From Leifsonia xyli (GTDB lineage: Bacteria > Actinomycetota > Actinomycetes > Actinomycetales > Microbacteriaceae), in assembly GCA_003243275.1 (NCBI GenBank), contig QFQR01000003.1, forward strand, positions 310,001 through 374,000: a stretch of 64,000 bases of DNA. Direction: 5' to 3'. Made by a program: the position numbers and the translations under genes. Below are positions 16,308 through 26,544 of this stretch, piece after piece. The first letter of the stretch is position 1. Every line of letters starts with the position of its first letter. The notes beneath the pieces are model-generated. The model saw nothing but the letters and a program-made list of their open reading frames with translations, was not told where the DNA came from and searched no databases.

Positions 16308-17303
16308 ATGGATCTCGACGCGTACGCCGCCGCCCATGGTGCGGAGTGGGATCGGCTCGCCCGTTTGGCCCGCAACCGCCGGCCGAGCGGGCCGGAGGCG
16401 GACGAGCTGATCGAGCGCTACCAGACCGGCGCATCCCAGCTCGCCACCATCCGCACGACCGTCGGCGGGTCGAGTCAGGGCGAGCATCTGTCGCTCGCGC
16501 TGTGGCGGGCGCGCCTGCTGTTCACGGGGGTGCGCCGCGAGCCGCTGCGTGCGGTGACGGTGTTCTTCGCGGTGCAGCTGCCCGCGGCCCTCTACCGGGT
16601 GCGGTGGTTGACGCTCGCGGTCGCGGTGGTGACGGTCGCGATCGCGGCCGCCTACTTCGTGTGGTTGTCGACGGATGCGCGCGCCTTCGCCGCCCTCGGC
16701 GTCCCGTCCGACCTCGAGCGGTACGCCAAGGACGACTTCGTCAACTACTACTCCGAGTACTCGGAGGCGGGCTTCGCCGCGCAGGTGTGGACCAACAACG
16801 CCTGGATCGCCGCGCAGTGCGTCATGTTCGGCATCATCGGCATCTGGGTGCCGTACGTCGTCTACTCGAACGCGCAGGGGCTCGGCATCTCGGCGGCGAT
16901 CATGAACCACTACGACCGTCTCGACCAGTTCTTCCTCTACATCGCCCCGCACGGGCAGCTCGAGCTGTATGCGATCTTCCTCGCGGCGGCGGCCGGACTG
17001 ATGATCTTCTGGTCGTGGATCGCGCCGGGTGCCCGCACCCGCGCGCAGGCGCTCGCCGAGGATGGGCGCGCCTTCTTCACGATCGTGGTGGGCCTCGTGC
17101 TCGCGCTGCTGGTGTCGGGCATCATCGAGGGCATCGTGCCCCGGCAGGACTGGCCGTGGCCGATCAAGATCGGCATCGGCACGCTCGCGCTCGCGGCGTT
17201 CCTCGTCTACCAGTGGGTGGTGGGCCGTCGCGCCGTGCGGGCGGGGGAGACGGGCGACCTCGAGGAGTACGAGACCGGCACCCGACGCATCGTGTCGGTC
17301 TGA
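16308..17303 (+). CDS. Stage II sporulation protein M-like membrane protein
   Basis: 331 residues. After a soluble N-terminal ~95 residues there are five or six membrane helices. The conserved NNAWIAAQCVMFGIIG and IAPHGQLELYAIFLAAAAGL segments place it in the SpoIIM/DUF95 family. In non-sporulating actinobacteria its partner is the adjacent RDD gene, and it sits near MoxR/DUF58 genes, pointing to an envelope role that is still undefined. TATCAT lies eight bases before the ATG, so the message may be leaderless. Confidence 0.85.
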   Translation: MDLDAYAAAHGAEWDRLARLARNRRPSGPEADELIERYQTGASQLATIRTTVGGSSQGEHLSLALWRARLLFTGVRREPLRAVTVFFAVQLPAALYRVRWLTLAVAVVTVAIAAAYFVWLSTDARAFAALGVPSDLERYAKDDFVNYYSEYSEAGFAAQVWTNNAWIAAQCVMFGIIGIWVPYVVYSNAQGLGISAAIMNHYDRLDQFFLYIAPHGQLELYAIFLAAAAGLMIFWSWIAPGARTRAQALAEDGRAFFTIVVGLVLALLVSGIIEGIVPRQDWPWPIKIGIGTLALAAFLVYQWVVGRRAVRAGETGDLEEYETGTRRIVSV

Positions 17304-17339
17304 GTTCTCGCCCGGCGGATGCCGCGCAGATGACAGGGC

Positions 17340-17367
17340 TCTCATGAAAAGCGTTCGTCGTTCTCAT
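17340..17367. promoter_or_regulatory. TCTCAT direct repeat upstream of the secreted acidic protein
   Basis: TCTCAT occurs at 17340-17345 and 17362-17367, exactly 22 bp apart (two helical turns), 44-71 bp before the start at 17411. Spaced direct repeats are how OmpR-type regulators bind, and one is encoded next door. The link is inferred. Confidence 0.35.
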
Positions 17368-17410
17368 CCCGTCTCGACAGGCTGAGGGCGATGACAAGGA
17401 GGCTTCGACC

Positions 17411-17926
17411 ATGAAGCGAACGGCAATCTTCGCACTCGCCGCCGCCGGTGCTCTCGGCGTGACGGCTGTCGTCGGGGGGGTCGGGTACGCATCCGCGCTC
17501 GACGTCGCCGAGCAGGCGGGGACGACCCTCGATGTGAAGGGCGTCAGCACGGTCGGCGCGGGCTCGGCTGAGCTGAGGGGCTCCGCCACGCCGACCCCGA
17601 CGCCGTCGCCGAGCGACGACAGCACGACGGCTGGCGATGACGACGGCACGGCCGATCAGGGCTCGGGCGACGCGGTCGACACGGTCAACCCGTCCGATCC
17701 GACGGTGATCACCCACAAGCGTGGCAAGGACTGCACCTCGGACGACTCGGATGTCCACGCCGAGCACCGACCGGGCGGCGACGATTCGTCTGACCAGCAG
17801 CGGGGTTCGCGCGGCTCCGACGACGCGGCGGGCTCGGATGACTCGGGCAAGAACCGCGGCGGCGACGACAGCCGCGGGGGCGGCGACGACCGTGGTGGAC
17901 GCAACGGGGGTGGCGGTCGCCACTGA
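17411..17926 (+). CDS. Secreted acidic, low-complexity protein
   Basis: 171 residues. Residues 1-30 form a Sec signal peptide (MKRTAIFALAAAGALGVTA, then a cleavage region near YASA). The mature part is almost all Asp, Ser, Gly, Thr and Arg, with a PTPTPSPS linker and a terminal Gly/Arg/Asp-rich tail; one cysteine is present. AAGGAGG at 17397-17403 sets the start. Such acidic proteins often accompany PepSY-like or cation-sensing two-component systems, and the sensor kinase and regulator genes converge on it from the right. No enzymatic motif is seen; a cation-binding role is a guess. Confidence 0.65.
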   Translation: MKRTAIFALAAAGALGVTAVVGGVGYASALDVAEQAGTTLDVKGVSTVGAGSAELRGSATPTPTPSPSDDSTTAGDDDGTADQGSGDAVDTVNPSDPTVITHKRGKDCTSDDSDVHAEHRPGGDDSSDQQRGSRGSDDAAGSDDSGKNRGGDDSRGGGDDRGGRNGGGGRH

Positions 17927-17945
17927 GCCGGCCAGCCGGCGACGG

Positions 17946-17987
17946 GACGCGGATGCCGCGGGGACAGGGCCCTGCGGCATCCGCGTC
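17946..17987. terminator. Bidirectional terminator hairpin
   Basis: GACGCGGATGCCGC (17946-17959) and its exact inverse (17974-17987) form a 14-bp stem with a 14-base loop between the convergent secreted-protein and response-regulator genes; TTCGTT follows on the plus strand. Confidence 0.8.
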
Positions 17988-18001
17988 TTCGTTGCTGCGT
18001 C

Positions 18002-18682
18002 TCAGTCGGGTGACCCGGTGAAGCGGTAGCCCATGCCGCGCACCGTCTTCAGATGCTCCGCACCGATCTTGCGGCGCAGGTAGCGCACATAGACGTCGAC
18101 GACGTTCGACCCGGGATCGAAGTCGAGGCCCCACACCCGGCTCAGCAACTGCTCGCGGCTGAGCACCTGCTCGGGGTGGCGCAGGAACTCCTCGGCGAGC
18201 GCGTATTCGCGCGCGGAGAGGTCGAAGGTGCCCGCGCCGGAGGTGATGCGCCTGGTGCGCAGGTCGAGGCTGACCCGCCCGTTCTCGAGGGTCTGCGCGG
18301 GGGCGGCCGCCTGCTGTTGGCGGGCGTCCTGCAGGCGGGCTCGCACCCGGGCGAGCAACTCGTCGAATCGGAACGGTTTGGCGATGTAGTCGTTCGCGCC
18401 GCCCTCGAAGCCCGCGACGGTGTCGGATGCCGAATCGCGTGCCGTGAGGATGACGACGGGCAGGGCGCTGGCGCCGTCCCGCAGCCGGCGCAGCACCTCG
18501 AGCCCGTCGATGCCGGGCAGTCCGATGTCGAGCAGCAGCAGGTCGAAGTCGCCGCTGCGCGCGAGGGTGAGCGCGTCGACCCCGTCCGCGACCGTGTCGA
18601 CCCCGTATCCGGCGGCCTTCAGCCCCTTCTCGATGAACGAGGCGATGCGGGTCTCGTCTTCAGCGATCAGGATGCGCGGCAT
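18002..18682 (-). CDS. OmpR-family response regulator
   Basis: 226 residues. The receiver domain has acidic pocket residues Glu8/Asp9, phospho-acceptor Asp52 (LLLLDIGLPG) and Lys in the IAKPF loop. The C-terminal winged helix contains LSAREYALAEEFLRHPEQ and the YVRYLRRKIG recognition region. The start at 18682 lies 23 bases inside the upstream kinase gene, so the pair is coupled. Sequence features resemble the CutR/PrrA-like branch. The neighbouring secreted acidic protein, with TCTCAT repeats before it, is a plausible target, inferred from position. Confidence 0.93.
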   Translation of the reverse strand: MPRILIAEDETRIASFIEKGLKAAGYGVDTVADGVDALTLARSGDFDLLLLDIGLPGIDGLEVLRRLRDGASALPVVILTARDSASDTVAGFEGGANDYIAKPFRFDELLARVRARLQDARQQQAAAPAQTLENGRVSLDLRTRRITSGAGTFDLSAREYALAEEFLRHPEQVLSREQLLSRVWGLDFDPGSNVVDVYVRYLRRKIGAEHLKTVRGMGYRFTGSPD

Positions 18683-20123
18683 CCGTTTCCTCCTCGGCGG
18701 TCTCGGCGGGGAGGGCGATCGCGACACGCGCCCCCACCCCGGGAGGGTTGCGGGCGTAGGCGCGCCCGCCGTGGGCGGCGGCGATCGCCGCCACGATCGA
18801 GAGCCCGAGGCCCGAACCGTCCGCCCCGCGGCCGGCTTCGAGGCGCGCGAAGCGGTCGAAGATCCGGTCGAGCTGTTCCACGGGGATGCCGGGGCCGTGA
18901 TCGCGCACCCACAGTTCGAGTGTGTCGCGGTCGCCGTCGCGGTGCACGACGCTGCCGAGCTCGATCGCGGTGCCCGCGGGCGCGTACTTGGCGGCGTTCT
19001 CGGCGAGCTGCAACCACGCCTGGGTGATGCGGCCCGGGTCGAGCGTGACGACGCGGTGGGCCGCTCCCGCGCTGCGCCACTCGTGCTCCGGGCTGAGCGC
19101 CCGTGCCTTCGCGAGCACCTGCTCGGTGAGCTCGCCCACATCGACCGGTTCCCGCCGCAGGAAGTCGGGGCGGCTGGTCTTCACGAGCAGGGCGATGTCG
19201 TCGACGAGCACGTTCATGCGGTCGAGCTCGTCGATCGCGAGATCGCGGGTGCTGCCGATCTCGTCGGCGTTGCGGGTGTCGAGCAGCTCGAGGTGTCCGC
19301 GCACGATCGTGATGGGGGTGCGCAGCTCGTGGCTCACGTCGTCGAGCAGCCGGCGCTGCGAGTCGAAGGAGCGCTGCAGGCGATCGAGCATGGCGTTGAC
19401 GGTGCGGGTGAGCTCGGAGACGTCGTCGCTGCCGGTCACCGGGATGCGCGTGGTCAGGTCGTTCTCGCCGATGCCGGCCGCCGTGTGCTGCAGGGTGCGC
19501 AGGGGGCGCAGGATGCGGCCGGAGACGAACCAGCCGACGAGCCCGACGAGCACGAGGGCGCCGGCGGCGACGAGCGCGTAGGTGCGGAAGGCGTCGGTGA
19601 TCTCGGCGAGGGCGGAGTCCAGGTCGTAGGCGGTGATGTAGAGGCCTGTGGCGGGGTCGGCGTCGATGGCGACGGGGATGATGGCGTAGCGCAGGGTTCC
19701 GAGGCTCGTCGCGGCGGTGCCGCGCACGACGGAGGTCGCATCCGCTTCCGCCACGACGCGCGCGACGAAGGCGGCGTCGTCGTCGAGACGGAAGGCGATG
19801 CCGCTCGAGGGCCGCAGCCGGGCGACGCCGTCGATGATGCCGAGGGTCGACTCGTTGTGGTCGGGGAGCACCCGGGTCATCGCGCGGCTGAGGAACTCCT
19901 GCACGGTCGTCGGCGGGGTGGTGCCGTCGCATCCTTCGGCGATGCACCGCAGCCCCTCGACCGAGTCGGTGAGCCGGTCGTCGATCTGGGTCAGCACCCG
20001 CTCGCGCTGGATGAGGTAGGCGGAGACCCCGGCCGCGGTCATGCCGATCGCGGCGACCAGCAGCATGGAGGCGAGGATCCGCACTCGCGCCGAACGCGAG
20101 GCCTGCCGCCAAGGACCCGCCAT
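18660..20123 (-). CDS. Membrane sensor histidine kinase
   Basis: 487 residues. There are two membrane helices (about residues 15-38 and 180-205) around a ~140-residue extracytoplasmic sensor. HAMP follows, then the dimerisation/phospho-acceptor site DVSHELRTPITI. The ATPase domain has an N box (QLAENAAKYAP), G1 (DHGPGIP) and G2 (GSGLGLS). It partners the response regulator downstream by overlap. GATAAT lies six bases before the ATG on this strand, a strong -10 sequence; GAGGA within that spacing could serve as a ribosome site only if the transcript started earlier. The signal is unknown. Confidence 0.93.
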   Translation of the reverse strand: MAGPWRQASRSARVRILASMLLVAAIGMTAAGVSAYLIQRERVLTQIDDRLTDSVEGLRCIAEGCDGTTPPTTVQEFLSRAMTRVLPDHNESTLGIIDGVARLRPSSGIAFRLDDDAAFVARVVAEADATSVVRGTAATSLGTLRYAIIPVAIDADPATGLYITAYDLDSALAEITDAFRTYALVAAGALVLVGLVGWFVSGRILRPLRTLQHTAAGIGENDLTTRIPVTGSDDVSELTRTVNAMLDRLQRSFDSQRRLLDDVSHELRTPITIVRGHLELLDTRNADEIGSTRDLAIDELDRMNVLVDDIALLVKTSRPDFLRREPVDVGELTEQVLAKARALSPEHEWRSAGAAHRVVTLDPGRITQAWLQLAENAAKYAPAGTAIELGSVVHRDGDRDTLELWVRDHGPGIPVEQLDRIFDRFARLEAGRGADGSGLGLSIVAAIAAAHGGRAYARNPPGVGARVAIALPAETAEEETDAAHPDR

Positions 20124-20159
20124 TCCTCGATTATCGCGGGGCGGTGCCGCGATGGCACC

Positions 20160-20193
20160 GTGCGCCGGATGAGCAAGCTCTCATCCGGCGCAC
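20160..20193 (-). terminator. Terminator hairpin after the aquaporin gene
   Basis: GTGCGCCGGATGAG (20160-20173) pairs perfectly with 20180-20193 around a six-base loop, just beyond the aquaporin stop. It lies between the aquaporin and kinase genes on the same strand and would separate the two units. Confidence 0.8.
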
Positions 20194-20203
20194 GGGTCGA
20201 GGC

Positions 20204-20911
20204 TCAGTTCTTGCTGCCGAAGAGCGGGCGGTAGATGACGCCCGCGATCAGACCGCCGACGAGCGGTGCCACCAGGAACACCCAGAGCTGGGCGAGCGCG
20301 TCGGGGCCGCCGAGCACGGCGGTCGCGATGGAACGCGCGGGGTTCACGGAGGAGTTGCTGATCGGGATCATCACGAGGTGCACGAGGGTCAGCGCGAGAC
20401 CGATCGCGAGCGGGGCGAAGCCCGCCGTCGTGGAGCCGGCCGCGGTCACCCCGAGGATGATGAGCACGAACAGCATGGTCGCGATGATCTCCGCGACGAG
20501 CACCGAGCCGAGGCTGAAGCCGAGCGGCGAGTGCGCGTCGTATCCGTTCGAGACGGCACCGAAGTCGAGGCTCTTGCCGCTCAGGATGCCGAACAGGCCG
20601 AAGGTGAGCGTGGCCAGCACGCCGCCGACGATCTGCGCGATCCAGTAGGGGAGCACATCCGCCCAGCGTGCGCGGCCCGCGGCAGCGGCGCCGAGCGTGA
20701 CGGCGGGGTTGAAGTGGCCGCCCGAGATCGAGCCGACCGCGTAGGCGGCGGTCAGCACGGCGAGGCCGACCGCGAGGGCGACCGGAAGGGCACCGTTGTC
20801 GGGCGCGAAGAACAGTGCGGCTCCGATGACGCCGAAGACGAGCATGTAGGTGCCGAAGATCTCGGCGATGAGACGACGGGTCAGGGATGCGGGGACAGAG
20901 GACTCGGCCAT
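20204..20911 (-). CDS. aqpZ: Aquaporin (MIP family)
   Basis: 235 residues. Six membrane helices carry the two NPA boxes, GGHFNPAVTLG and SSVNPARSIATAV, of water and glycerol channels. The short loops and the alanine/glycine-rich helices fit the AqpZ-like water-channel type rather than a long GlpF, but selectivity is inferred. ATG 20911 is chosen because AAGGA sits about nine bases upstream; the ATG nine bases earlier would overlap that ribosome site. It is a stand-alone gene with a strong terminator downstream, inserted between the two-component pair and the DUF58-MoxR block. Confidence 0.92.
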   Translation of the reverse strand: MAESSVPASLTRRLIAEIFGTYMLVFGVIGAALFFAPDNGALPVALAVGLAVLTAAYAVGSISGGHFNPAVTLGAAAAGRARWADVLPYWIAQIVGGVLATLTFGLFGILSGKSLDFGAVSNGYDAHSPLGFSLGSVLVAEIIATMLFVLIILGVTAAGSTTAGFAPLAIGLALTLVHLVMIPISNSSVNPARSIATAVLGGPDALAQLWVFLVAPLVGGLIAGVIYRPLFGSKN

Positions 20912-20983
20912 GATGTCCATTCCTTTCGTGGCGGTCGGACGCCTCCAGGCTATCGCCCGCGGCCGACCCGTCTCGAGATCCGG

Positions 20984-22297
20984 CTACAGCTTTCCCGCGG
21001 CCTTGAGCGCGAGGTAATGGTCGGCGAGGGCGGGCGGCAGCTCCTGCGGCGCGCCCGTCACGACGTCGCCGCCGAGTCGGCGGATGGCGGCTGCGACGCG
21101 GGTCGCGTCGAGCAGTGCCCGTTCCGCGGACGCTGCCCGGTACACCTCGTCGCTCGCGCCGCGCGCGGATGCCGCGGCCAGCACATCCGGGTCGGTCACC
21201 GAGGCGACGACGACCGTGTGGTGCCGGGTGAGCTCGGGCAGCATGGCGAGCAGCGGCTGGGCGGTGCCCGGCGCGTCGATCGTGGTGAGCAGCACGACGA
21301 GCGCGCGGTGCGAGGTGATGGAGCGCACGAGCCCCGGCACGCCGTACCAGTCGGGTTCGATGAGCTCCGGTTCGACGGGGGCGAGCACGTCCACCATGCG
21401 GGCGAGCAGTTGCGCGCCGGTGGCGCCCTGCACGCGTCCGCGCACCCGGCGGTCGTAGACGGCGAGGTCGACGCGGTCGCCGGCGCGGGTGGCGAGGGCG
21501 GCGAGCAGCAGGCTCGCCTCGAAGGCGGTGTCGAGACGCACCTCGTCGGCGATCCGGGCGGCGGCGGAGCGGCCTGAGTCGATGATGATGACGATGCGGC
21601 GGTCGCGTTCGGGTCGCCAGGTGCGCACCACGAGCTTCGCGCCTCCGCCGGCCGGGTCCTGCCGCCTCGCGGTGGCGCGCCAGTCGATCGAGCGCACGTC
21701 GTCGCCGCGCACGTACTCGCGCAGGCTGTCGAACTCGGTGCCCTGCCCGCGGATGAGCAGGCTCGTGCGCCCGTCGAGCTCACGCAGCCGGGCGATGCGC
21801 GAGGGCAGGTGGCGGCGGGAGGTGAACGGCGGCAGCACGCGCAACGCGGCGGGGGCGCGCAGGGTGCGCTGCCGCGAGACGAGGTGCAGCGGGCCGGTGG
21901 AGCGCACGGTGACCCCCGATGCGCGCAGCTCGCCGCGGCGGGTGGGGGTGAGCACGGTGCGGATGGCGCGCCGCTCGCCCGCGGGCACGACGAGAGCCTG
22001 CCTGGTGGGGCGGGCACCCGCCGAGGGCTGCCAGGCGTCGCGCACCACACCGCGCACGGTGCGGCGGCCCGTGTTGACGAGCAGCAGGGTGGTCTCGACG
22101 GGCTCGCCGAGGCGCGAACGGGTCGGCACCTCGCGCGTCACGCGCAACGCCGACAGGGAGCCGGCGAGCAGCAGGTCGAGCACACCGCCGAGCGCGAGCA
22201 ACGCGATCCAGAGGGCGAGCCCCGGCCAGCCGCCGAGCAGCACGACGGGCACGGCGCCCACCGCGAGCGCCGCCACGAACCATCCCGAGATCGCCAT
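20984..22297 (-). CDS. DUF58 domain protein with vWA-like fold
   Basis: 437 residues. Two membrane helices (residues ~5-45) precede a beta-rich region and the DUF58 signature GQGTEFDSLREYVRGDDVRS followed by IDWRATAR. The IIIDSG sequence near residue 235 is a degenerate metal-binding site of a von Willebrand A-like domain. DUF58 proteins act with MoxR AAA ATPases, here encoded directly upstream in the same unit. The block with DUF4350, DUF4129 and an integral membrane protein matches Rv3693-Rv3690. A chaperone or envelope-assembly role is inferred from the family. Confidence 0.88.
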   Translation of the reverse strand: MAISGWFVAALAVGAVPVVLLGGWPGLALWIALLALGGVLDLLLAGSLSALRVTREVPTRSRLGEPVETTLLLVNTGRRTVRGVVRDAWQPSAGARPTRQALVVPAGERRAIRTVLTPTRRGELRASGVTVRSTGPLHLVSRQRTLRAPAALRVLPPFTSRRHLPSRIARLRELDGRTSLLIRGQGTEFDSLREYVRGDDVRSIDWRATARRQDPAGGGAKLVVRTWRPERDRRIVIIIDSGRSAAARIADEVRLDTAFEASLLLAALATRAGDRVDLAVYDRRVRGRVQGATGAQLLARMVDVLAPVEPELIEPDWYGVPGLVRSITSHRALVVLLTTIDAPGTAQPLLAMLPELTRHHTVVVASVTDPDVLAAASARGASDEVYRAASAERALLDATRVAAAIRRLGGDVVTGAPQELPPALADHYLALKAAGKL

Positions 22298-22303
22298 GCC
22301 GGG

Positions 22304-23272
<969 letters not shown>

Positions 23273-23324
23273 TCTCTGTCGGGGCGGTCGGATGTCGTGT
23301 CGGTGAGGTCGTCGTCGGGAGCGG

Positions 23325-24536
23325 TCAGCGGGGTCGCACCGCGCCGGCCAGCTCCTGCTCGAGCTGGAGCAGGGCGTCGGAGAGGGCGACGAAGCTCCGC
23401 TCGTCGCTCGCGGGCGCGCTCTGCAGCAGGAACGCGAGCGTCGCGGGGTCGCGGCCGGTGGTGGCGGCCGTCGCCGCGATGATCTCGGGATCGGATGCCG
23501 TGCGCCCGAGCCCGAGGGTGCGGGCGAGCCGCGCGAGGGTGGCGGTGCGCAGCGTGGCGAGCGCGTGGTCGCGGGAGCGTCCGCGTTCGTAGAGGCGGGC
23601 GCGGCCCTCCATCGTCTCGCTCGAGCGCACCTCGACGGGGAGGTCCTCGACGACGACAGGCCCCATCCGGCGTCCGCGCCAGACGGCGGCCGCGACGCCG
23701 ACGAGCAGCAGCAGCACGACGAGCGGGAGGTACCAGTCGGCCTGGTAGGCGGCGAGGCCGTTGGCGTCTTGGAACGCGAGGTCGTCGGCGTCGGGCTGGT
23801 ACCAGACGAGCCGCGGCTGCTCGCCGAGCAGCCCGAGGGCGAGGGCTGCGTTGCCGCTGCGGGTGATGTTCTCGTTGGTGAGGGCGTCGCCGAGTCCGAG
23901 CACGGTGATCCTGCGGCCGTCGCGCTCGAGTTGCACGAGACCGTAACCGGCGGTGGCGGTGCCGAGGCAGCGGACGGCATCCGCGGGTGCCGTGTAGGAG
24001 TCGCCGCCCGCGTCGATGCTCTCGGCACGCTGCACGGCGGGAAGATCGCAGTCGGCGTCGAGGGTTCCACCGCCGAACCCGGCGTAGTCGACCGTGGGGG
24101 TGAGCTCGGCGAGAGCCACATCGCTGGGCTGCACGAGCACGAGGCGCGACGAGAGCGTCGCGATGCGCTGGTAGGCCTCCTCGGTGAGCACCCACCAGTC
24201 GTCGTCGACGACGAGGGTGACCCCTCGACCGTCGCCGACGGCCGCCTCGGTCTGCCCGAATGAGCGGGTGATCTGCACGTCGACGCCCTGCGCACCGAGC
24301 ACCTGCGCGAGCGCCATCGCCCCGCCCGGGCGCGGGTCGTCGGGGGATCGCAGGTGCTCGCCCGACTGCGCGTCGCGGCCGGCCGCCCACACGATGAGCA
24401 CGCCGAACACCACGAGCAGCGCGATCGCGATCCCGAGCAGCAGTCGCCCGATCCGTGCGCGCCGGCCGGTGGGGGTGGATGCGGCGGCATCGCCGGCCGG
24501 GGTGGGCGCGGCGGGCGCACTGGTCGTGGCGCTCAT
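23325..24536 (-). CDS. DUF4350 domain membrane protein
   Basis: 403 residues. A Thr/Pro/Ala-rich cytosolic start is followed by one membrane helix (about residues 30-50). The DUF4350 domain (residues ~55-235) begins with the GAMALAQVLGAQGVDV region and continues with WVLTEEAYQRI. A second helix near 255-280 leads to a charged cytosolic tail. The fold resembles a Rossmann-like GATase domain without catalytic residues. Its ATG overlaps the DUF4129 stop by four bases, so it is coupled. Function is unknown beyond its constant association with MoxR and DUF58. Confidence 0.85.
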   Translation of the reverse strand: MSATTSAPAAPTPAGDAAASTPTGRRARIGRLLLGIAIALLVVFGVLIVWAAGRDAQSGEHLRSPDDPRPGGAMALAQVLGAQGVDVQITRSFGQTEAAVGDGRGVTLVVDDDWWVLTEEAYQRIATLSSRLVLVQPSDVALAELTPTVDYAGFGGGTLDADCDLPAVQRAESIDAGGDSYTAPADAVRCLGTATAGYGLVQLERDGRRITVLGLGDALTNENITRSGNAALALGLLGEQPRLVWYQPDADDLAFQDANGLAAYQADWYLPLVVLLLLVGVAAAVWRGRRMGPVVVEDLPVEVRSSETMEGRARLYERGRSRDHALATLRTATLARLARTLGLGRTASDPEIIAATAATTGRDPATLAFLLQSAPASDERSFVALSDALLQLEQELAGAVRPR

Positions 24537-25252
24537 GCGTCGCGTCCCTCGGCAGATGCGGATGCTTCGACGGGCGCGAACCCGGCCGTCACCGGCGCGA
24601 GCTCGGCGGCGTCGAGCCGGGGCCGCGTGTGCTGGATCGCCGTGTCGAGCGCGACGAGGCGCTCGTAGCGCTCCCGGTCGCCCGGGTCGTCGAGGTAGCG
24701 GACGGCGTCGAAGTCGGTGGCGGCCTGTTCGAGGGATGCCGCGTGTTCGGGCAGCGGTCCGGCCGCACGCCGGGCCACGTCGTGCGCGGTGCTGCCGGGA
24801 ACCGTGGTCACGAGGGTGCGTTCGTGGAGGGCGCGGGCGATCGCCCGGAACCGCTCCGCGATCGCCTCGCGCCAACGTCCGGCGCGGGCCGCGGCATCCG
24901 CATCCCGCCGCATGGCGGCCGCGTCGCGGTGGTCGTCGGCTTCGAAGAGCTCGTCGCCGCGAGCGAGCGAGCTGCGGGCGCGCAACCGCGGCACCCCGAA
25001 GAGCAGGAAGGCGACCACGACGATCGCGATGCCGACGATCACGAGCACGACCACCCAGGCGGGCACGGAGCCCTCACCGCTGAGCGAGTTGATCAGGTCG
25101 TTGAACCATTCGTAGAGCTTGCGCAGCCACTCGGGCGTCTCGTTGGAGCTCTGTTGCTCCTGGTAGCGGGACTTCTCGAGCTCCTGCTGGAGCAGGCGGC
25201 GCGCGTCGTCACGGTCGGGGCTGACCGGGATGTCGAACGGCAGCGGGCTCAT
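24533..25252 (-). CDS. DUF4129 domain membrane protein
   Basis: 239 residues. There is one strong membrane helix at about residues 68-92, preceded by an amphipathic segment (WLRKLYEWFNDLIN). The cytosolic DUF4129 domain contains the conserved run WREAIAERFRAIARALHE and a PGSTAHDVARRAAG turn. The start at 25252 overlaps the upstream stop (ATGA); an ATG two codons earlier is also possible. It lies between a multi-span membrane protein and DUF4350 in one leftward operon. Function is unknown. Confidence 0.85.
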   Translation of the reverse strand: MSPLPFDIPVSPDRDDARRLLQQELEKSRYQEQQSSNETPEWLRKLYEWFNDLINSLSGEGSVPAWVVVLVIVGIAIVVVAFLLFGVPRLRARSSLARGDELFEADDHRDAAAMRRDADAAARAGRWREAIAERFRAIARALHERTLVTTVPGSTAHDVARRAAGPLPEHAASLEQAATDFDAVRYLDDPGDRERYERLVALDTAIQHTRPRLDAAELAPVTAGFAPVEASASAEGRDA

Positions 25253-26361
25253 CCCCATGCCGACCCCTGGTGCTCGGTGTCGACCGCGGGGCGGATCTGG
25301 CGGGGCGCGACGTCGGCGGGCGGGCGGTACGGGTCGGGCTCGGCGGGATCGAAGCGGGTCGTGGCGCGTCGCTGCTCCATGAAGCGGCCGAGTTCGAGGT
25401 CGAGGCCTTCGTGACGCATCCGCAGGTCGAGGTAGAGGATCGCGTCGGTGGAGGTGGTGATGACGAGGCCGATGGCGCCGATGACGGCGGCGACGATCGC
25501 GGTGACGATGCTGCCGATGTCGGAGATCGCAAGCGAGTCGCTGATGTCGCCGTTGCCGGCCAGGATGCCGGTGAGCCACTGCACGAGCAACTGTACGGGG
25601 ATGGCGACGAGCGCGGTCGCCATCCAGATCATCGCCCAGGTGAGGATGCGGATGCCGAACACCCGCCAGAAGTTGCGTCGCGTGAGGCGCCACGAGCGTC
25701 GGATGCCGGCACCGAGTCGCAGCCGTTCGATGACGAGCGCGGAGGGCACGACGGCGAGTTTGGTGCCGATCCAGGCGAGCAGCACGCCGACCAGGGGGTA
25801 GATGAGGAACCCGGCGACGACGCCTCCGACGGGGTCGTAGGCGGCGACGAGGCCGAGGGCGGCGAGAGCGAGGCCGCCGACGACCGTGGTCGCGAGCACG
25901 ACGATCACCGTCCAGCCGATGAGCGGTGCGCGGATGCCGCGGGTGCGTCGCCGCAGCCCGCCGGGGGTGAGACGGCGTCCGACGACCGCGTGTGAGATGT
26001 CGACGGCCGACACGCCCTGCTGCAGGGCGCCTGCGCCTTGTGCGAAGGCGCGGTCGACGATCCAGCCGAGGGTGCTCGCCCCGAATCCGGCGAGCCACAT
26101 GGCGGGGCCTGCCGGGCCGATGCTCGACCCGCTCGCCGTGATGAGCGGTGCGATCACGAACAGCCCGAAGGTGGTGCTCGCGAGCATGGCGAGCAGCGAG
26201 ATGACGATCGCGGGTCCGAGGGTGACGGCCGGGTTGTGGCGCAACGCGCGGAACGAGCCGGCGAGCACCTGCCCGAGGGTCAGCGGCCGCAGCGGCACGA
26301 ACGGTTCGCGTGCGGGCGGTGTCCACGTCGGGGCGGGGAAGGCCCCGGTGAACTCGGTCAC
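25249..26361 (-). CDS. Multi-span membrane protein (GDPD membrane-domain type)
   Basis: 370 residues. Six to eight hydrophobic segments fill residues ~45-320. The LTLGQVLAGSFRALRHNPAV motif near residue 28 and the RRSWRLTRRNFWRVFGI segment are typical of proteins annotated as glycerophosphodiester phosphodiesterase membrane-domain proteins; no catalytic GDPD domain is present. A GTG start is used, with AGAGGGG about six bases before it. It heads the leftward operon leading to DUF4129, DUF4350, MoxR and DUF58. Function is unknown. Confidence 0.8.
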   Translation of the reverse strand: MTEFTGAFPAPTWTPPAREPFVPLRPLTLGQVLAGSFRALRHNPAVTLGPAIVISLLAMLASTTFGLFVIAPLITASGSSIGPAGPAMWLAGFGASTLGWIVDRAFAQGAGALQQGVSAVDISHAVVGRRLTPGGLRRRTRGIRAPLIGWTVIVVLATTVVGGLALAALGLVAAYDPVGGVVAGFLIYPLVGVLLAWIGTKLAVVPSALVIERLRLGAGIRRSWRLTRRNFWRVFGIRILTWAMIWMATALVAIPVQLLVQWLTGILAGNGDISDSLAISDIGSIVTAIVAAVIGAIGLVITTSTDAILYLDLRMRHEGLDLELGRFMEQRRATTRFDPAEPDPYRPPADVAPRQIRPAVDTEHQGSAWG

Positions 26362-26544
26362 GCGGTCCCCTCTCGTTCACGAGCGCGGCTCACCCCGCGG
26401 GTCTCATGTTTCCACATCCGGGTGACATGCGTGTCGGGAGAGTCGGGGGTGGCAGTGAATGTCGGCTATGCGTAAGAATCGCGTCACCGGCGCGGCTTCG
26501 CTGTCGGGCCAGCGGGAGGACGCGCTCAAGGAAGCAGGGACTCG

